DNA of 64,000 nt from Symbiodinium natans. Lineage: Eukaryota; Sar; Dinophyceae; Suessiales; Symbiodiniaceae. Numbering within the stretch: the first letter of the stretch is position 1; each line of letters begins with the position of its first letter. Below the pieces are notes generated by a model. It saw only the letters and a list, made by a program, of their open reading frames with translations, ran no database searches and had not been told where the DNA came from. Where the stretch lies: positions 214,682 to 278,681 of the forward strand of contig CAJNDS010000513.1 in NCBI GenBank assembly GCA_905221605.1, written 5' to 3'. The position numbers and the translations under genes were made by a program. Of the stretch, positions 1 through 10,229 are shown piece after piece.

Positions 1-560
1 CTGTACCACAAACCGAAAGCCTATCTAGGGCTTAGGGTTTAGGGTTTACGGTTTAGGGCTTAGGGTTCACGGTTTAGGAGTTTAGGGTTCTAAGGTTTAG
101 GGATTACAGTTTAGAGTGTGAACTTTAGAGTTTTGGGTTTCGGGTTTAAGGGTTCCCAAGCGTAATCAGGGTTCAGGGTCTAGGGATTGGTATTCAATCC
201 CTTGGCGAGAATTTATTCTGGCAGCTCCCGATTGTTGGGGTGCAGTTGGGATGTTTCCCCTTATACTAACAGTCCTTATTGTGGACTTTTAATCGGGGGT
301 GCTACAATCCCGTAAAATCGGGGGTACTATAATCCCGTAAACCCTATGCCCTAAACCCTAAACGACCTATAATATCCCTAAACCCTAAACCCTAAATGGA
401 AAATATCAGGGGGTACTATAATTATTAGTAAGGACTGTTAGTATAAGGGGGAACATCCCAAGTATGCAGCGCCGCCTCGGCGTGAGAAAACACACCTGCG
501 CCCTATACTCCTACGCCCTAAACCTCAAAACTCCTACGCCCTAAACCCTAAAACTTGGAA
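1..560. repeat. Degenerate telomere-like sequence in both orientations
   Basis: Scattered imperfect TTTAGGG copies fill the first ~180 bases, then CCCTAAA copies appear from about 345 onward, mixed with unrelated sequence. This is not a clean chromosome end, because a left telomere would read CCCTAAA uniformly on the + strand. No gene was seen. Confidence 0.75.
246..462. mobile_element. MITE-like element with terminal inverted repeats
   Basis: The left end (246-278) reads TGGGATGTTTCCCCTTATAC followed by TAACAGTCCTTA. The right end (430-462) is its near-perfect reverse complement. The ~217-bp element has no ORF and contains an internal repeated segment (GGGGGT(A/G)CTA(T/C)AATCCCGTAAA). The size and structure fit a non-autonomous inverted-repeat transposon. 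A target-site duplication could not be fixed. Confidence 0.6.
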
Positions 561-755
561 GCCCCAGCACGGCCAAACTTAAACACCCGAAGCCCCAAAC
601 CCCTGAACCCTAAAGCCCTCAACAACCTAGAAACACCAGAAACACCAAAAGCCCTCAGCCCAGAACTTAGAAGCCCTAACCCGAAGCCCCAAACCCCTCA
701 ACATACCCCAAAAAAAGCTCCCGAAACCCCAGCAAAAACCTTGAACCACTCAAAC

Positions 756-825
756 TTGGGATGTTCCCCCTACCCCCTACTACTAAGGACGACTGTTAGT
801 CATAAGGGAGAACATCCCAAACTCA
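756..825. mobile_element. Minimal copy of the same inverted-repeat family
   Basis: The sequence begins TTGGGATGTTCCCCC and ends GGGAGAACATCCCAA, with CTAAGGAC and GACTGTTAG inside. It therefore matches the two ends of the element at 246-462 brought almost together. It is probably an internally deleted derivative. Confidence 0.5.
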
Positions 826-899
826 AACGCTCTGAGGAAGGGCACGGTGAACGGCTGGTCGCGGGTGTTGGCGAGGAACTTCCGGCCTGGATGCTTCCA

Positions 900-1200
900 G
901 CATGTGGGGGGCTACAGTAGGGGTTTAGGGTTTCTGGGGGGTTTTTGGAGGCTTAGGGTTTTGGGTTCAGGGTTCATGTGGGGGGGGGGGGGGGGGGGCG
1001 ACGGCAGAGTTAGAGGTTTCGGGGGTTTAGGGCTTTTGGGGTTTTTGGGGGGTTGGTTAGGGTAAGTTAGGGGGGTTTGGGGGGTTTTGGGGGGTTTTGG
1101 GGTTTAGGGGTTTAGGTTCTATTTTTTTTCGGGGGGGGGGGGGGGGGGGTGGGGGGGGGGTTGTTTGGGGTTTAGGGGTTTAGAGGGTAGTGGTTTATAG
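900..1200. repeat. G-rich degenerate TTTAGGG tract with poly-G runs
   Basis: TTTAGGG/TTTGGGG-like sequence is interrupted by poly-G runs near 980-998 and 1131-1160. ORFs across it encode only Gly/Trp/Val-rich low-complexity peptides and are not genes. Confidence 0.8.
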
Positions 1201-1326
1201 GGCCAAAGCTGGGGCTTGGGCTTTTGGGTTTTCTTCGGCGGCCTGTAGGGTTTTCGCATTGTTGTTCTTTGCTTTCTTGGTGGATGCTTAAGGGTTTTGC
1301 TTTCTTTTGTTTTTGGAGAGGGGGCC

Positions 1327-1625
1327 TAAACCCTAAACCCTAAACCCTAAACCCTAAACCCTAAACCCTAAACCCTAAACCCTAAACCCTAAACCCTAAA
1401 TACCCTAAACCCTAAACCCTAAACCCTAAACCCTAAACCCTAAACCCTACACACCCTAAACCCTAAACCCTAAACCCTAAACCCTAAACCATAATAACCC
1501 TAACGCTAAACACTAAAACCTAAACCCTAACACCCTAATAACCCTAAGACCCTAAACGCTAAACCATAAAACCCCCTAAACCCTAAACCTTAACCTAAAC
1601 CTAAACCCTAAACCTTAAACCCTGG
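1327..1625 (-). repeat. CCCTAAA array, about 300 bp
   Basis: Near-perfect CCCTAAA heptamers run from 1327 to about 1490 and then decay into variants to about 1625. This is TTTAGGG on the minus strand. Confidence 0.95.
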
Positions 1626-1689
1626 AAAATTGTAGCTTTGTGGTGTCTGGGGTTTAGGGTTAGGGTTTAGGTTTAGATGTTTGGGTTTC

Positions 1690-1789
1690 GGGTTAGGCGG
1701 GGGAGGGGGGGGGGGAGGGGGGAGGGGGAGGGGGGTGGGGGGAAAACCATACAGCCTTAAGCCAACCCACTATGACCACTATAGGGGGT

Positions 1790-1848
<59 letters not shown>

Positions 1849-1850
1849 GC
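1690..1850. repeat. Long poly-G tract
   Basis: GGGGGA-type repeats are followed by an essentially pure run of G of about 60 bases near 1788-1845. It has strong quadruplex potential, and assembly length is likely unreliable. Confidence 0.9.
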
Positions 1851-2319
1851 TGTGTTAGGGGGTTTAGGGTTTAGGGTTTAGGGTTTCGGGGGGCTTTTAG
1901 GGCAGATGAGGGTGAAGGTGATGAGTCCCGCGTTTCCTACCGGCTTCCAAACCTAGACCAAAAAATATGAAACCCTACATGCCCTAAGCCCTGAACCCCC
2001 ACCCTGAAGCCTAAACCCTAAACCCTTCGGCCGAACACACTGAAACCCCCTCCAGGGTCATAGGTTTGAGGGTTTAGGGAGACAGAGCTGCGGGTGAGAA
2101 AGTTCTTACGTGAACCCGGGACCCTTTAAACCCCAGGAGGCATACAGCCCAGGTGCCTAAAAACCCTCACCCCCATGAGCCCTTTAGCCCTAAGACACCT
2201 ACACCCTAAACCCCCTGCCCACCCCCAAAAACTCACACAAGCCCCCTAAACCCCCTACACACCCCTAAACCAAGCCCACTAAAAACCCTAAACCCCCTAA
2301 ACACCCTAAACCCTAAAAC

Positions 2320-2415
2320 CTGCTTGCGGACTTTCCTTGCCTTCGAAAGTCATCTCGACGTACGAAAGGCTGGGGCTGGGGCTGGGAATTGGCTCCCACA
2401 GAGCCCAATCAATGG
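2320..2415 (-). CDS. Candidate 3'-most exon of the WD40 gene region
   Basis: The open segment reads RAIDWALWEPIPSPSPSLSY and continues VEMTFEGKESPQ with no stop. It ends at a strong donor, CAG then GTTTTAGGG, so the following intron starts directly in telomere-type repeat. It shows no WD40 signature itself and may be the C-terminal part of the same protein or of a neighbouring one. Confidence 0.45.
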
Positions 2416-2576
2416 CCCTTTTGAGGGTTGGGGGTTTAGGGTTTAGGGTTTGGGGATTTAGGGTTAGGGTTTCGAGGTTTAAGTTTCTTACTACGCTTAG
2501 GGTTTAGGTGCTTTTAAGACTACGTTTAGGGTTTAGAGGCTTTGGGGATTCAGCAGCTTGCTGGCCGCAAAGTTTA

Positions 2577-2632
2577 GGGTGAGCAGCACAAGCACCTCAC
2601 GAAGTTCTCGTGTCCATCCAGCGTCCTTATGC
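2577..2632 (-). CDS. WD40 blade exon fragment
   Basis: The minus frame gives RTLDGHENFVRCLCCSP, the classic start of a WD40 blade (GH followed by V-x-C-L). A candidate acceptor, CGCTGAG, lies immediately upstream. The reading stops at a TAA just after the blade start, so a donor is expected near 2577. Confidence 0.55.
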
Positions 2633-2734
2633 CTCAGCGAAGCAGTCCGGTTCTCCGAACACATATCTGTTAGCGGATAGGGTGCAGGTGTAGGCTGTTG
2701 TTTCAGGGGCTCAAGGAGCCTAAGCCCGCGTTTA

Positions 2735-2862
2735 GGGTGTAGGGTTAGGGTTTAGGGTTTAGGGTTTAGGGTTTAGGATTTAGGGTTTAGGATTTAGGGT
2801 TTAGGATTTAGGGTTTAGGGTTTAGGATTTAGGGTTCAGGGTTCAGGGTTCAGGGTTCAGGG
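2735..2862 (+). repeat. TTTAGGG array with TTTAGGA and TTCAGGG variants
   Basis: About 17 heptamers run here, the last ones uniformly TTCAGGG. In the WD40 gene's orientation this lies between two blade exons and would be intronic. Confidence 0.9.
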
Positions 2863-2889
2863 TTTAAGGATTTCGGGAGAGCCTGGCCC

Positions 2890-3035
2890 ATCAAGGCAGC
2901 CCAAGCTGCACTCGCCCGAGTTGATCTCCCAGAGCTTGACGGCGCGATCGCGGCCCCCCGAGGCCAGCACGGAAGGCGACAGAGCACAGAGCGAGTAGAG
3001 CCCGGCAGCGTGGGCCAGGTTCTGGGCGCAGGCGC
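2890..3035 (-). CDS. WD40 blade exon
   Basis: The minus frame encodes AGLYSLCALSPSVLASGGRD followed by RAVKLWEINSGEC, an almost complete blade with the S-G-G-x-D-x-x-V-K-x-W core. The acceptor is probably the AG before GCGCCTGCGCC at 3036 or CCCAG at 3022. The end is approximate. High GC and no internal stop contrast with the flanking repeats. Confidence 0.75.
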
Positions 3036-3149
3036 CTCGAACCCTAAACCCTTAGACCCTCAACCCCAAAACCCCAAAACCCCTAAACCCCCAAACCCCA
3101 AAGCCCCAAAGCCCCTAAACCCCTAAACCCGCAAAAACCCCTGCCTCGC

Positions 3150-3261
3150 CGCCGATCCCAGACTTTGACCGTGGAGTCTTTCGAGGCGCTGGCCAAGCAA
3201 ATGGGCGTCAGCACGTCGACCGAAGTGATGTCACCGGCATGCCCCGTGAGCGACTGAATGC
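3150..3261 (-). CDS. WD40 blade exon
   Basis: The minus frame encodes GIQSLTGHAGDITSVDVLTP followed by ICLASASKDSTVKVWD, a textbook WD40 blade (GH, S-A-S-x-D, V-W-D). It begins after the acceptor CCCCCAG at 3262. The donor near 3150 is unclear, with a possible AG/GC junction. Confidence 0.8.
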
Positions 3262-3597
3262 CTGGGGGTTCGTTTGGGGTAAGAGTGAAGGATTTTCCCA
3301 GGGTTCCCAAAAAGGGGTAAGAGTGTAGGGACTGTGGCGACTGAATGCCTTAGGGTTCCCAAGAGCAGTTTTCTAGGGAAAGAGGGGTAAAGGTGTATTG
3401 ATGTTTGTTGTTGCTACTTCTTTGCAGTTGCTGCCACGCGCTTTTGTTTTGGCTATGCGCCTCTTTTCTTTGCTGTTGCTACGGGGCGTCTCTTTTGGGC
3501 TGTTGCCGCGGGGCGCATGATTTATTTGCCGCCGGATGGCATGTTGTGCTATCGAGGCGCGCTTGTTTTGCTGTCGTGGCGCTTCTTTCGCTGTTGT

Positions 3598-3993
3598 ACG
3601 GGGGGGGGGGGGGGTGGAGGGGGTGGGGGGGGTGGGGGGTGGGAGGGGGTGGAGGGGGGGAGGGGGTGGAGGGGGGTGGAGGGGGTGGAGGGGGTGGAGG
3701 GGGTGGAGGGGGTGGAGTGGGTGGAGGGGGGTGGAGGGGTGGAGGGGGTGGGGGGGTGGAGGGGGTGGAGGGGGGTGGAGGGGTGGAGGGGTGGGGGGTG
3801 GAGTGGGTGGAGGGGGTGGAGGGGTGGAGGGGGTGGAGGGGTGGAGGGGGTGGAGGGGGGAGGGATGGAGGGGGGTGGAGGGGGGGAGGGTGGAGGGGGT
3901 GGAGGGGTGGAGGGGGTGGGGTGGAGGGGGTGGGTGGGAGGGGGGGGGTGGAGGGGGCGGAGGGGGTGGAGGGGGTGGAGGGGTGGAGAGGGG
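3598..3993. repeat. GGAGGGGGT minisatellite
   Basis: About 400 bp of nearly pure 9-bp and 8-bp variants of GGAGGGGGT follow a short poly-G run. It is open in several frames (Gly/Val/Glu/Trp on +, Pro/His/Ser/Thr on -). These ORFs are composition artefacts. Confidence 0.9.
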
Positions 3994-4129
3994 GACGTTC
4001 TTTTTTGCTACGGCCGGGCCGCAACCAGAAAAAAAAAAGACACAGGTTCCGAGAAAGGCGCCTTTTGGTTAACATAAAGCTCTTACCCTTTTACACCCTA
4101 AACCTAAAAATGGGGAACAAGGGCACTAC

Positions 4130-4230
4130 TGGGCATCCCAGGTTGCAAGACCCCGCCGTGACATCGTAGACCCTGGCAGCGCGGCCATCGCCCACCAAGA
4201 GAAGCGTGGGAGAAAGCGCGCAAAGAGGTC
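4130..4230 (-). CDS. WD40 blade exon
   Basis: The minus frame gives PLCALSPTLLLVGDGRAARV followed by YDVTAGSCNLGCPVVP, a blade with the second half V-G-D-G-x-A-x-R-V-Y-D-V. The acceptor is CTAG at 4231-4232 and the candidate donor is GTAGTG at 4129. Its similarity to the exon at 2890-3035 (LCALSP, GSC/GEC then LGC) suggests tandemly duplicated blades. Confidence 0.65.
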
Positions 4231-4238
4231 CTAGACTG

Positions 4239-4332
4239 TTTAGGGTTTAGGGTTTAGGGTTTAGGGTTTAGGGTTTCGGGTTTAGGGTTTAGGGTTTAGG
4301 GTTTAGGGTTTAGGGTTTAGGGTTTAGGGTTC
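4239..4332 (+). repeat. TTTAGGG array
   Basis: About 13 uninterrupted heptamers, with one TTTCGGG variant. Confidence 0.95.
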
Positions 4333-4544
4333 AGCATCTCAAGTTCGAGCATTTACTAGGCCAGCAGTGTGTGTAGGCAACGGAAAAAAACCCACCCACC
4401 CAGAGAATCCCACAACATTAAGAAAATACAAAGTTTACATTTCTCATCAGCAAGCCCTGTCCTCCAACCTCACTGTGTCATGGACCATCCTACCCACGAA
4501 CCATTTCATCGACCCCCATAGAGGGGTGGGACTTGAAATCCTCA

Positions 4545-4712
4545 AACGGGTGAAGGCTCGGTTTTGGTCAAAATCCAGAAAAACGAGAGGCCCCCAGAAC
4601 CGTCGATTTCAGTACTAAAAAATCGCATTTTTAACTGGGATCCGGGCCGATCCTGGGGTCACCCTCATTTGGGGTGTTTTTGGAAGTAAACTTTCCCTCT
4701 CGAGTTTCCCGC
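4545..4712 (+). repeat. Dispersed repeat, single copy of the 12.4-13.7 kb family
   Basis: The segment runs from GGTGAAGGCTCGGTTTTGG through the CGTCGATTTCAGTACTAAAA block to AACTTTCCCTCTCGAG. It matches the units at 12,420-13,697 almost base for base. It ends where the 87-bp tandem array begins. Confidence 0.85.
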
Positions 4713-5898
4713 GCGCGGGCCAGGACAAGGCCAGACCCTTGAGTGCCCAACAGGGCCGGTCAATCTGGAAGGGCCAAAACCAAGGCCAAGGCCGCCCGCG
4801 CGCGGGCCAGGACAAGGCCAGACCCTTGAGTGCCCAACAGGGCCGGTCAATCTGGAAGGGCCAAAACCAAGGCCAAGGCCGCCCGCGCGCGGGCCAGGAC
4901 AAGGCCAGACCCTTGAGTGCCCAACAGGGCCGGTCAATCTGGAAGGGCCAAAACCAAGGCCAAGGCCGCCTGCGCGCGGGCCAGGACAAGGCCAGACCCT
5001 TGAGTGCCCAACAGGGCCGGTCAATCTGGAAGGGCCAAAACCAAGGCCAAGGCCGCCCGCGCGCGGGCCAGGACAAGGCCAGACCCTTGAGTGCCCAACA
5101 GGGCCGGTCAATCTGGAAGGGCCAAAACCAAGGCCAAGGCCGCCTGCGCGCGGGCCAGGACAAGGCCAGACCCTTGAGTGCCCAACAGGGCCGGTCAATC
5201 TGGAAGGGCCAAAACCAAGGCCAAGGCCGCCCCGCGCGGGCCAGGACAAGGCCAGGCCCTTGAGTGCCCAACAGGGCCGGTCAATCTGGAAGGGCCAAAA
5301 CCAAGGCCAAGGCCGCCCGCGCGCGGGCCAGGACAAGGCCAGACCCTTGAGTGCCCAACAGGGCCGATCAATCTGGAAGGGCCAAAACCAAGGCCAAGGC
5401 CGCCCGCGCGCGGGCCAGGACAAGGCCAGACCCTTGAGTGCCCAACAGGGCCGGTCAATCTGGAAGCGCCAAAACCAAGGCCAAGGCCGCCCGCGCGCGG
5501 GCCAGGACAAGGCCAGACCCTGCACTCAACAGGGCCGGTCAATCTGGAAGGGCCAAAACCAAGGCCAAGGCCGCCCGCGCGCGGGCCAGGACAAGGCCAG
5601 ACCCTTGAGTGCCCAACAGGGCCGGTCAATCTGGAAGGCCAAAACCAAGGCCAAGGCCGCCCGCGCGCGGGCCAGGACAAGGCCAGACCCTTGAGTGCCC
5701 AACAGGGCCGGTCAATCTGGAAGGGCCAAAAACCAAGGCCAAGGCCGCCTGCGCGTGGGCCAGGACAAGGCCAGACCCTTGAGTGCCCAACAGGGCCGGT
5801 CAATCTGGAAGAGCCAAAACCAAGGCCAAGGCCGCCCGCGCGGCGCGCGCGGGGGCCAAGATAAGGCCGGACCCTTGCGTGCCCAACAGGGCCGGTCA
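4700..5898. repeat. 87-bp tandem repeat, about 14 copies
   Basis: The block GCGCGGGCCAGGACAAGGCC, CCTTGAGTGCCCAACAGGG, GGTCAATCTGGAAGGGCC recurs every 87 bases (for example GAGTGCCC at 4741, 4828 and 4915). Because 87 is 29 codons, several frames on both strands stay open for hundreds of codons. Late copies lose or gain single bases and shift frame, which argues against coding selection. Each unit carries a CGCGCGCG-type palindrome. Confidence 0.9.
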
Positions 5899-5937
5899 AT
5901 TTTCTGACTATAGGGTTTAAATATATATTTAGGTAAG

Positions 5938-6110
5938 AGAGGTTTAGGGTTTAGGGTTTAGGGTTTAGGGTTTAGGGTTTAGGGTTTAGGGTTTAGGGTT
6001 TAGGGTTTAGGGTTTAGGGTTTAGGGTTTTAGGGTTTAAGGGTTTAAGGGTTTAAGGGTTTAAGGGTTTAAGGGTTTAGGGTTTAGGGTTTAGGGTTTAG
6101 GGTTTAGGGC
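5938..6110 (+). repeat. TTTAGGG array with an 8-bp variant block
   Basis: About 14 TTTAGGG units are followed by six TTTAAGGG octamers and then TTTAGGG again. The block homogenisation suggests local unequal exchange or slippage. Confidence 0.95.
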
Positions 6111-6321
6111 TTGTCGATTTAACATGCGTAGTGTATGGAAAGAGAGACGGACGTCCGAAACCTTCAGCGCAAAAGAGTTCCGTCATGTACATGGAGCTCT
6201 ACTTTCTCCCACCCCAGGATGCCACCCAAAGCATCTGTAGGACGCTTAAGTTCTTAAGCGTCGCTAATATTGATAATAGTGTCTGGTAAAGAGATTACAG
6301 AAAATGTGAGAAACAAAAGAC

Positions 6322-7894
6322 CATGCACTTACACAGTAAATGGCTGTAATTATGTTCCATAATTACCATTTACTTCTAGGTAAGACTAGAAAGTCGGCTT
6401 GCTAAGGCCTTTGGGTGGCTTAGGGGGGCTTACCCCTCTCCTGTGGGGTACTCCACACAGAAAAACGCCTTGTTTTGGAGTAATTTTTGGCTCCAAGCAC
6501 GATTTAGAAAGGCCAGACAAAGAAAAACGCACTTAAAGAGACCACACACACAAACGCACTGTTTTGGAGTAATTTTTGGCCCCAAGCACGATTTAGCAAG
6601 GCCAGACAAAGAAAAACGTGCTGTTCCCGAGTAATTTTTGGCTCCAGGCATTTGGCTGGCCACGAGCACTCGAGGGTCCATTTTTTGATCCGGGTTTGAC
6701 TGGGGCTTAGGGTGGCTTCAGAGAAGCCATTTAGCAAGGCCAGACAAGGAAAAACGCGCTGTTCCCGAGTAATTTTTGGCTCCAGGCATTTGGCTGGCCA
6801 CGAGCACTCGAGGGTCCATTTTTTGATCCGGGTTTGACTGGGCTTCATTTTTGGCTTCAACCACGATTTAGCAAGGCCAGACAAAGAAAAACGCGCTGTT
6901 CCCGAGTAATTTTTGGCTCCAAGGCCTTTGGCTGGCCACGAGCACTCGAGGGTCCATTTTTTGATCCGGGTTTGACTGGGGCTTAGGGTGGCTTACCCTC
7001 TCCTGGGCTACCCCCACAAGAAGGCCAGAATTTTAGAAAATGAGGGGGTAATTTCCGCTATATAAAATCTATTTAAAATTAATTGGGAATCGAGCCATTT
7101 TTCCCGAATCCTGGGGTACCCCCCACGGAGCCTCCCTGGGACCTTCAAAAAAGCTTTCAGCCTCCTTCAGACCTTCGAAAGAGCTTCAGAGAGGCCACGC
7201 AAAGAGAAACGCACTGTTTTGGAGTAATTTTTGGCTTCCACCACGATTTAGCGAGGCCAGACAAAGAAAAACGCGCTGTTCCCGAGTAATTTTTGGCTCC
7301 AAGGCCTTTGGCTGGCCACGAGCACTCGAGGGTCTATTTTCTGATCCGGGTTTGACAAGGCAGAGGGGAGCTCACCTTCTCCTGGGCTACTGACAAGAAG
7401 GCCAGAATTTTAGAAAATCAGGGGGTAATTTCCGCTATTTAAAATCCCTTTAAAATTAACTAGGAATCGAGCCATTTTTCCCGAATCCTGGGGTACCCCC
7501 CACGGAGCCTCCCTGGGACCTTCAAAAAAGCTTTCAGCCTCCTTCAGACCTTCGAAAGAGCTTCAGAGAGGCCACGCAAAGAGAAACGCACTGTTTTGGA
7601 GTAATTTTTGGCTTCATTTTTGGTTTCAACCACGATTTAGCAAGGCCAGACAAAGAAAAACGCGCTGTTCCCGAGTAATTTTTGGCTCCAGGCATTTGGC
7701 TGGCCACGAGCACGCTAGGGTCCAAAAAAGGTTTGATGTCAGGGTTTTAGGGCGTTAAATAACTCTTGTATTAGTACTGACAGTACTGTCTATAGAAATA
7801 TTAACGAATATTTGTATACAGACATGCACTTACCTGTAAATGGCTGTAATTATATTCTATAATTACCATTTACCTCTAGGTAAGACTAGAAGGT
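6322..7894. mobile_element. Composite repeat bracketed by hairpin-bearing direct repeats
   Basis: Two ~72-bp direct repeats (6322-6395 and 7823-7894) each contain a 38-bp hairpin, GTAAATGGCTGTAATTAT paired with ATAATTACCATTTAC. They are offset by exactly 1,500 bases (6336 and 7836). Between them the block GAGTAATTTTTGGCTCCA with CTGGCCACGAGCACTCGAGG recurs about nine times. A longer segment is duplicated (7018-7370 and 7394-7740). ORFs here read the repeat in all frames and carry no protein signature. It is probably a non-autonomous mobile or satellite unit. Confidence 0.6.
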
Positions 7895-7977
7895 CATTTG
7901 TTTACATTCCCGTCAAGGTGTGTTACGCTCCTGTACGTGAGAAGGCTTTAGCTGAGCACTCAGGCTTAAGCTTAAGA

Positions 7978-8060
7978 GTTTAGGGTTTAGGGTTTAGGGT
8001 TTAGGGTTTAGGGTTTAGGGTTTAGGGTTTAGGGTTTAGGGTTTAGGGTTTAGGGTTTAG
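7978..8060 (+). repeat. TTTAGGG array
   Basis: About 11 perfect heptamers. Confidence 0.95.
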
Positions 8061-8469
8061 CCTGAAATACCATATACTCTTATACTCTTACACCCCAGGA
8101 TGGGAACATAATATAGAGTATATCCAGGGGGCCTTACCTAAAACACCACACCCTAAAGAGCTACAGCCCTAACAAACCCTCAACCACCACACCTCCCTCC
8201 AAGCCCGACAACGCCGAAACCCTACACCCCAAACCCCAAACCCCAAACCCCTAACCCGTAAACCCCAAACCCCAATCCCTTGAAAAGGATTTAGTCCCGA
8301 AACCCAGGCCACCAAAGCCTCTACTTCCGCACGAAAAAACACCCCGAAAGCCTCTAAACCCTACAACACCCTAAACCCTCGGCCCTCGACCCCTTGAACC
8401 CAAACCCCAAACCAACCCCAGATCCCAAATCCCAAACCCTAAACCCTGAACAATAAACAGCTCCCACCC

Positions 8470-8554
8470 CCCAGTGTCCGGAGGGGCGAAATCGGGGTCC
8501 ACCTGGTCCGACTCCCAGCGTGCGAATGCAAGCGCCGGTCACGAGGTCCCAGAC
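8470..8554 (-). CDS. WD40 blade exon
   Basis: After the acceptor CTACAG at 8555 the frame reads VWDLVTGACIRTLGVGPGG and continues open. V-W-D-x-x-T-G-x-C-x-R-T-L is the canonical end of a WD40 blade. The donor is not certain (GTGGGA near 8470). Confidence 0.7.
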
Positions 8555-8564
8555 CTGTAGGCAG

Positions 8565-8960
8565 GTTTGGGGTTTAGGGTTTAGGGTTTAGGGTTTGGGG
8601 TTTAGGGTTTAGGGTTTAGGGTTTGGGGTTTGGGGTTTGGGGGGTTTGGGTTTGGGTTTGGGTTTTGGGGTTTGGGGTTTGGGGTTTGGGGGTTTGGGGT
8701 TTGGGGGTTTGGGGTTTGGGGTTTGGGGTTTGGGGTTTGGGGTTTGGGGTTTGGGGCTTGGGGTTTGGGGTTTGGGGTTTGGGGTTTGGGGTTTGGGGTT
8801 TGGGGTTCAGGGTTTGGGGTTTAGGGCTTCAGGTTTCGGGGTTTGGGGTTTAGGGCTTCAGGTTTCGGGTTTTCAGGTTAGGGGTTGGGATTTAGCGTTT
8901 GGGGTTTAGGGCTTGAGGCTTTTGATTTTCGGTTAGTTTGGGGTTTGGGTTAGGCTTGGA
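8565..8960 (+). repeat. TTTAGGG grading into a TTTGGGG array
   Basis: A few TTTAGGG units give way to about 30 TTTGGGG heptamers, then to mixed TTCAGG/TTTCGGG. The ORFs across it (Gly-Phe-Trp-Val repeats) are artefacts. Confidence 0.9.
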
Positions 8961-9159
8961 GGTTTTGGGTTTAGGGTTGAGGGCTTCATAGGGCCTATAA
9001 AGAAGTGAAAGTCTCTTTACCCTAAGCCCCCCCCCCCCCCCCCCCACCCCCCCTCCCCCAAACCCCCCAAAAACCCTACACCACCACAAACCCTAAAACC
9101 CAAAGCTCCTAAAACCTCCAAAGGGGCTCCTAAACCTTAAGCCCTAAAAACCGCCCGAA

Positions 9160-9373
9160 CTAAACCCTAAACCCTAAACCCTAAACCCTAAACCCTAAAC
9201 CCTAAACCCTAAACCCTAAACCCTAAACCCTAAACCCTAAACCCTAAACCCTAAACCCTAAACCCTAAACCCTAAACCCTAAACCCTAAACCCTAAACCC
9301 TAAACCCTAAACCCTAAACCCTAAACCCTAAACCCTAAACCCTAAACCCTAAACCCTAAACCCTAAACCCCAA
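9160..9373 (-). repeat. CCCTAAA array, about 30 units
   Basis: The heptamers are perfect and uninterrupted, TTTAGGG on the minus strand. It lies 3' (in minus orientation) of the blade exon at 9415-9478, so it would be intronic. Confidence 0.95.
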
Positions 9374-9414
9374 GCTAAAGATGCTTGACACATCCACGGC
9401 TGGAGGCCTGGATG

Positions 9415-9478
9415 CCCTGCAGACCCGAGCTCGCCAAGGTGTTGGGCGAGAGCTGACAGATGCAGTCCAGGCCGCTGC
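9415..9478 (-). CDS. WD40 blade exon fragment
   Basis: After the acceptor CCGCAG at 9479 the frame reads SGLDCICQLSPNTLASSG, the middle of a WD40 blade. The sequence after it does not continue the blade clearly. The end is approximate. Confidence 0.55.
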
Positions 9479-9508
9479 CTGCGGTTCTTGTGGGGACTCC
9501 CTGGCTCA

Positions 9509-9848
9509 GGGTTTAGGGTTTAGGGTTTAGGGTTTAGGGTTTAGGGTTTAGGGTTTAGGGTTTAGGGTTTAGGGTTTAGGGTTTAGGGTTTAGGGTTTAG
9601 GGTTTAGGGTTTTAGGGTTTAGGGGTTAGGGGTTTAGTGTTTAGAGTTTAGGGTTTTAGGGCTTAGGGCCTAGAGATTCGGGTTCCCAGTATATATGTAG
9701 CGACTGGAGAGGCCAGTCTATTCGCGCCCGCCCTACATCCCGACCCCATCAACCCCAAAGGGGGTTTAGGGTTTAGGGTTTAGGGTTTAGGGTTTAGGGT
9801 TTAGGGTTTAGGGTTTAGGGTTTAGGGTTTAGGGTTTAGGGTTTAGGA
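9509..9848 (+). repeat. Two TTTAGGG arrays (9509-9660 and 9762-9848)
   Basis: Perfect arrays flank about 100 bp of unique sequence (9660-9760). The two lie between the blade exons at 9415-9478 and 9935-9987. Confidence 0.95.
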
Positions 9849-9934
9849 TGGCTTAGGGACCCTACAAACCCGACAACCCTCAACCCGAGTAAAACCCCTA
9901 GAAACCCCCCTCCGAAAAAAGGAGTCAGAGTTTT

Positions 9935-9987
9935 GGCTCTTGCCGGCCTGACCAGGACTGATATCTGCCCGTAGTCAGGTCCCACAC
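9935..9987 (-). CDS. WD40 blade exon fragment
   Basis: The acceptor CTCAGAG is followed by GTGTGGGACC, giving VWDLTTGRYQSWSG. The junction (AG then GTSTGGGACC) is the same as in the exon at 8470-8554, which supports duplicated exon units with a conserved intron phase. Confidence 0.6.
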
Positions 9988-10229
9988 CTCTGAGGTTGGG
10001 GGCTCACTCAGAAAGTGCGCGGTTTATGCTCTAGCTCCAGAAGAACACGGCATCAATGCATGTTCACAAAAACATACCAACCCTAACCCCTAAACCCATC
10101 TGTCTCCCACGGATCTGTTCTCAGATTTTCCCCCTTGTAAGATGCACTGCTTGGGTAGGGGCGCCAGCATGGGTGGGGGGGAGGGGGGGCAGACGGAGCG
10201 GTTGGGAAGGTTTTGTTTGCCATGGAAAC

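Noticed and set aside
1-180. True left chromosome end
   Set aside because: The terminal bases read mainly TTTAGGG, the wrong orientation for a left telomere, and are heavily degenerate.
3405-4169. Long ORFs of 180-250 codons on both strands over 3.4-4.2 kb
   Set aside because: They read through a GGAGGGGGT minisatellite. The frames stay open only because of the repeat, and three frames overlap.
4615-5907. Several ORFs of 140-290 codons with repeated Trp/Pro/Gly or Gln/Gly peptides
   Set aside because: They come from the 87-bp tandem repeat (a multiple of three). Single-base indels between copies change frame without consequence.
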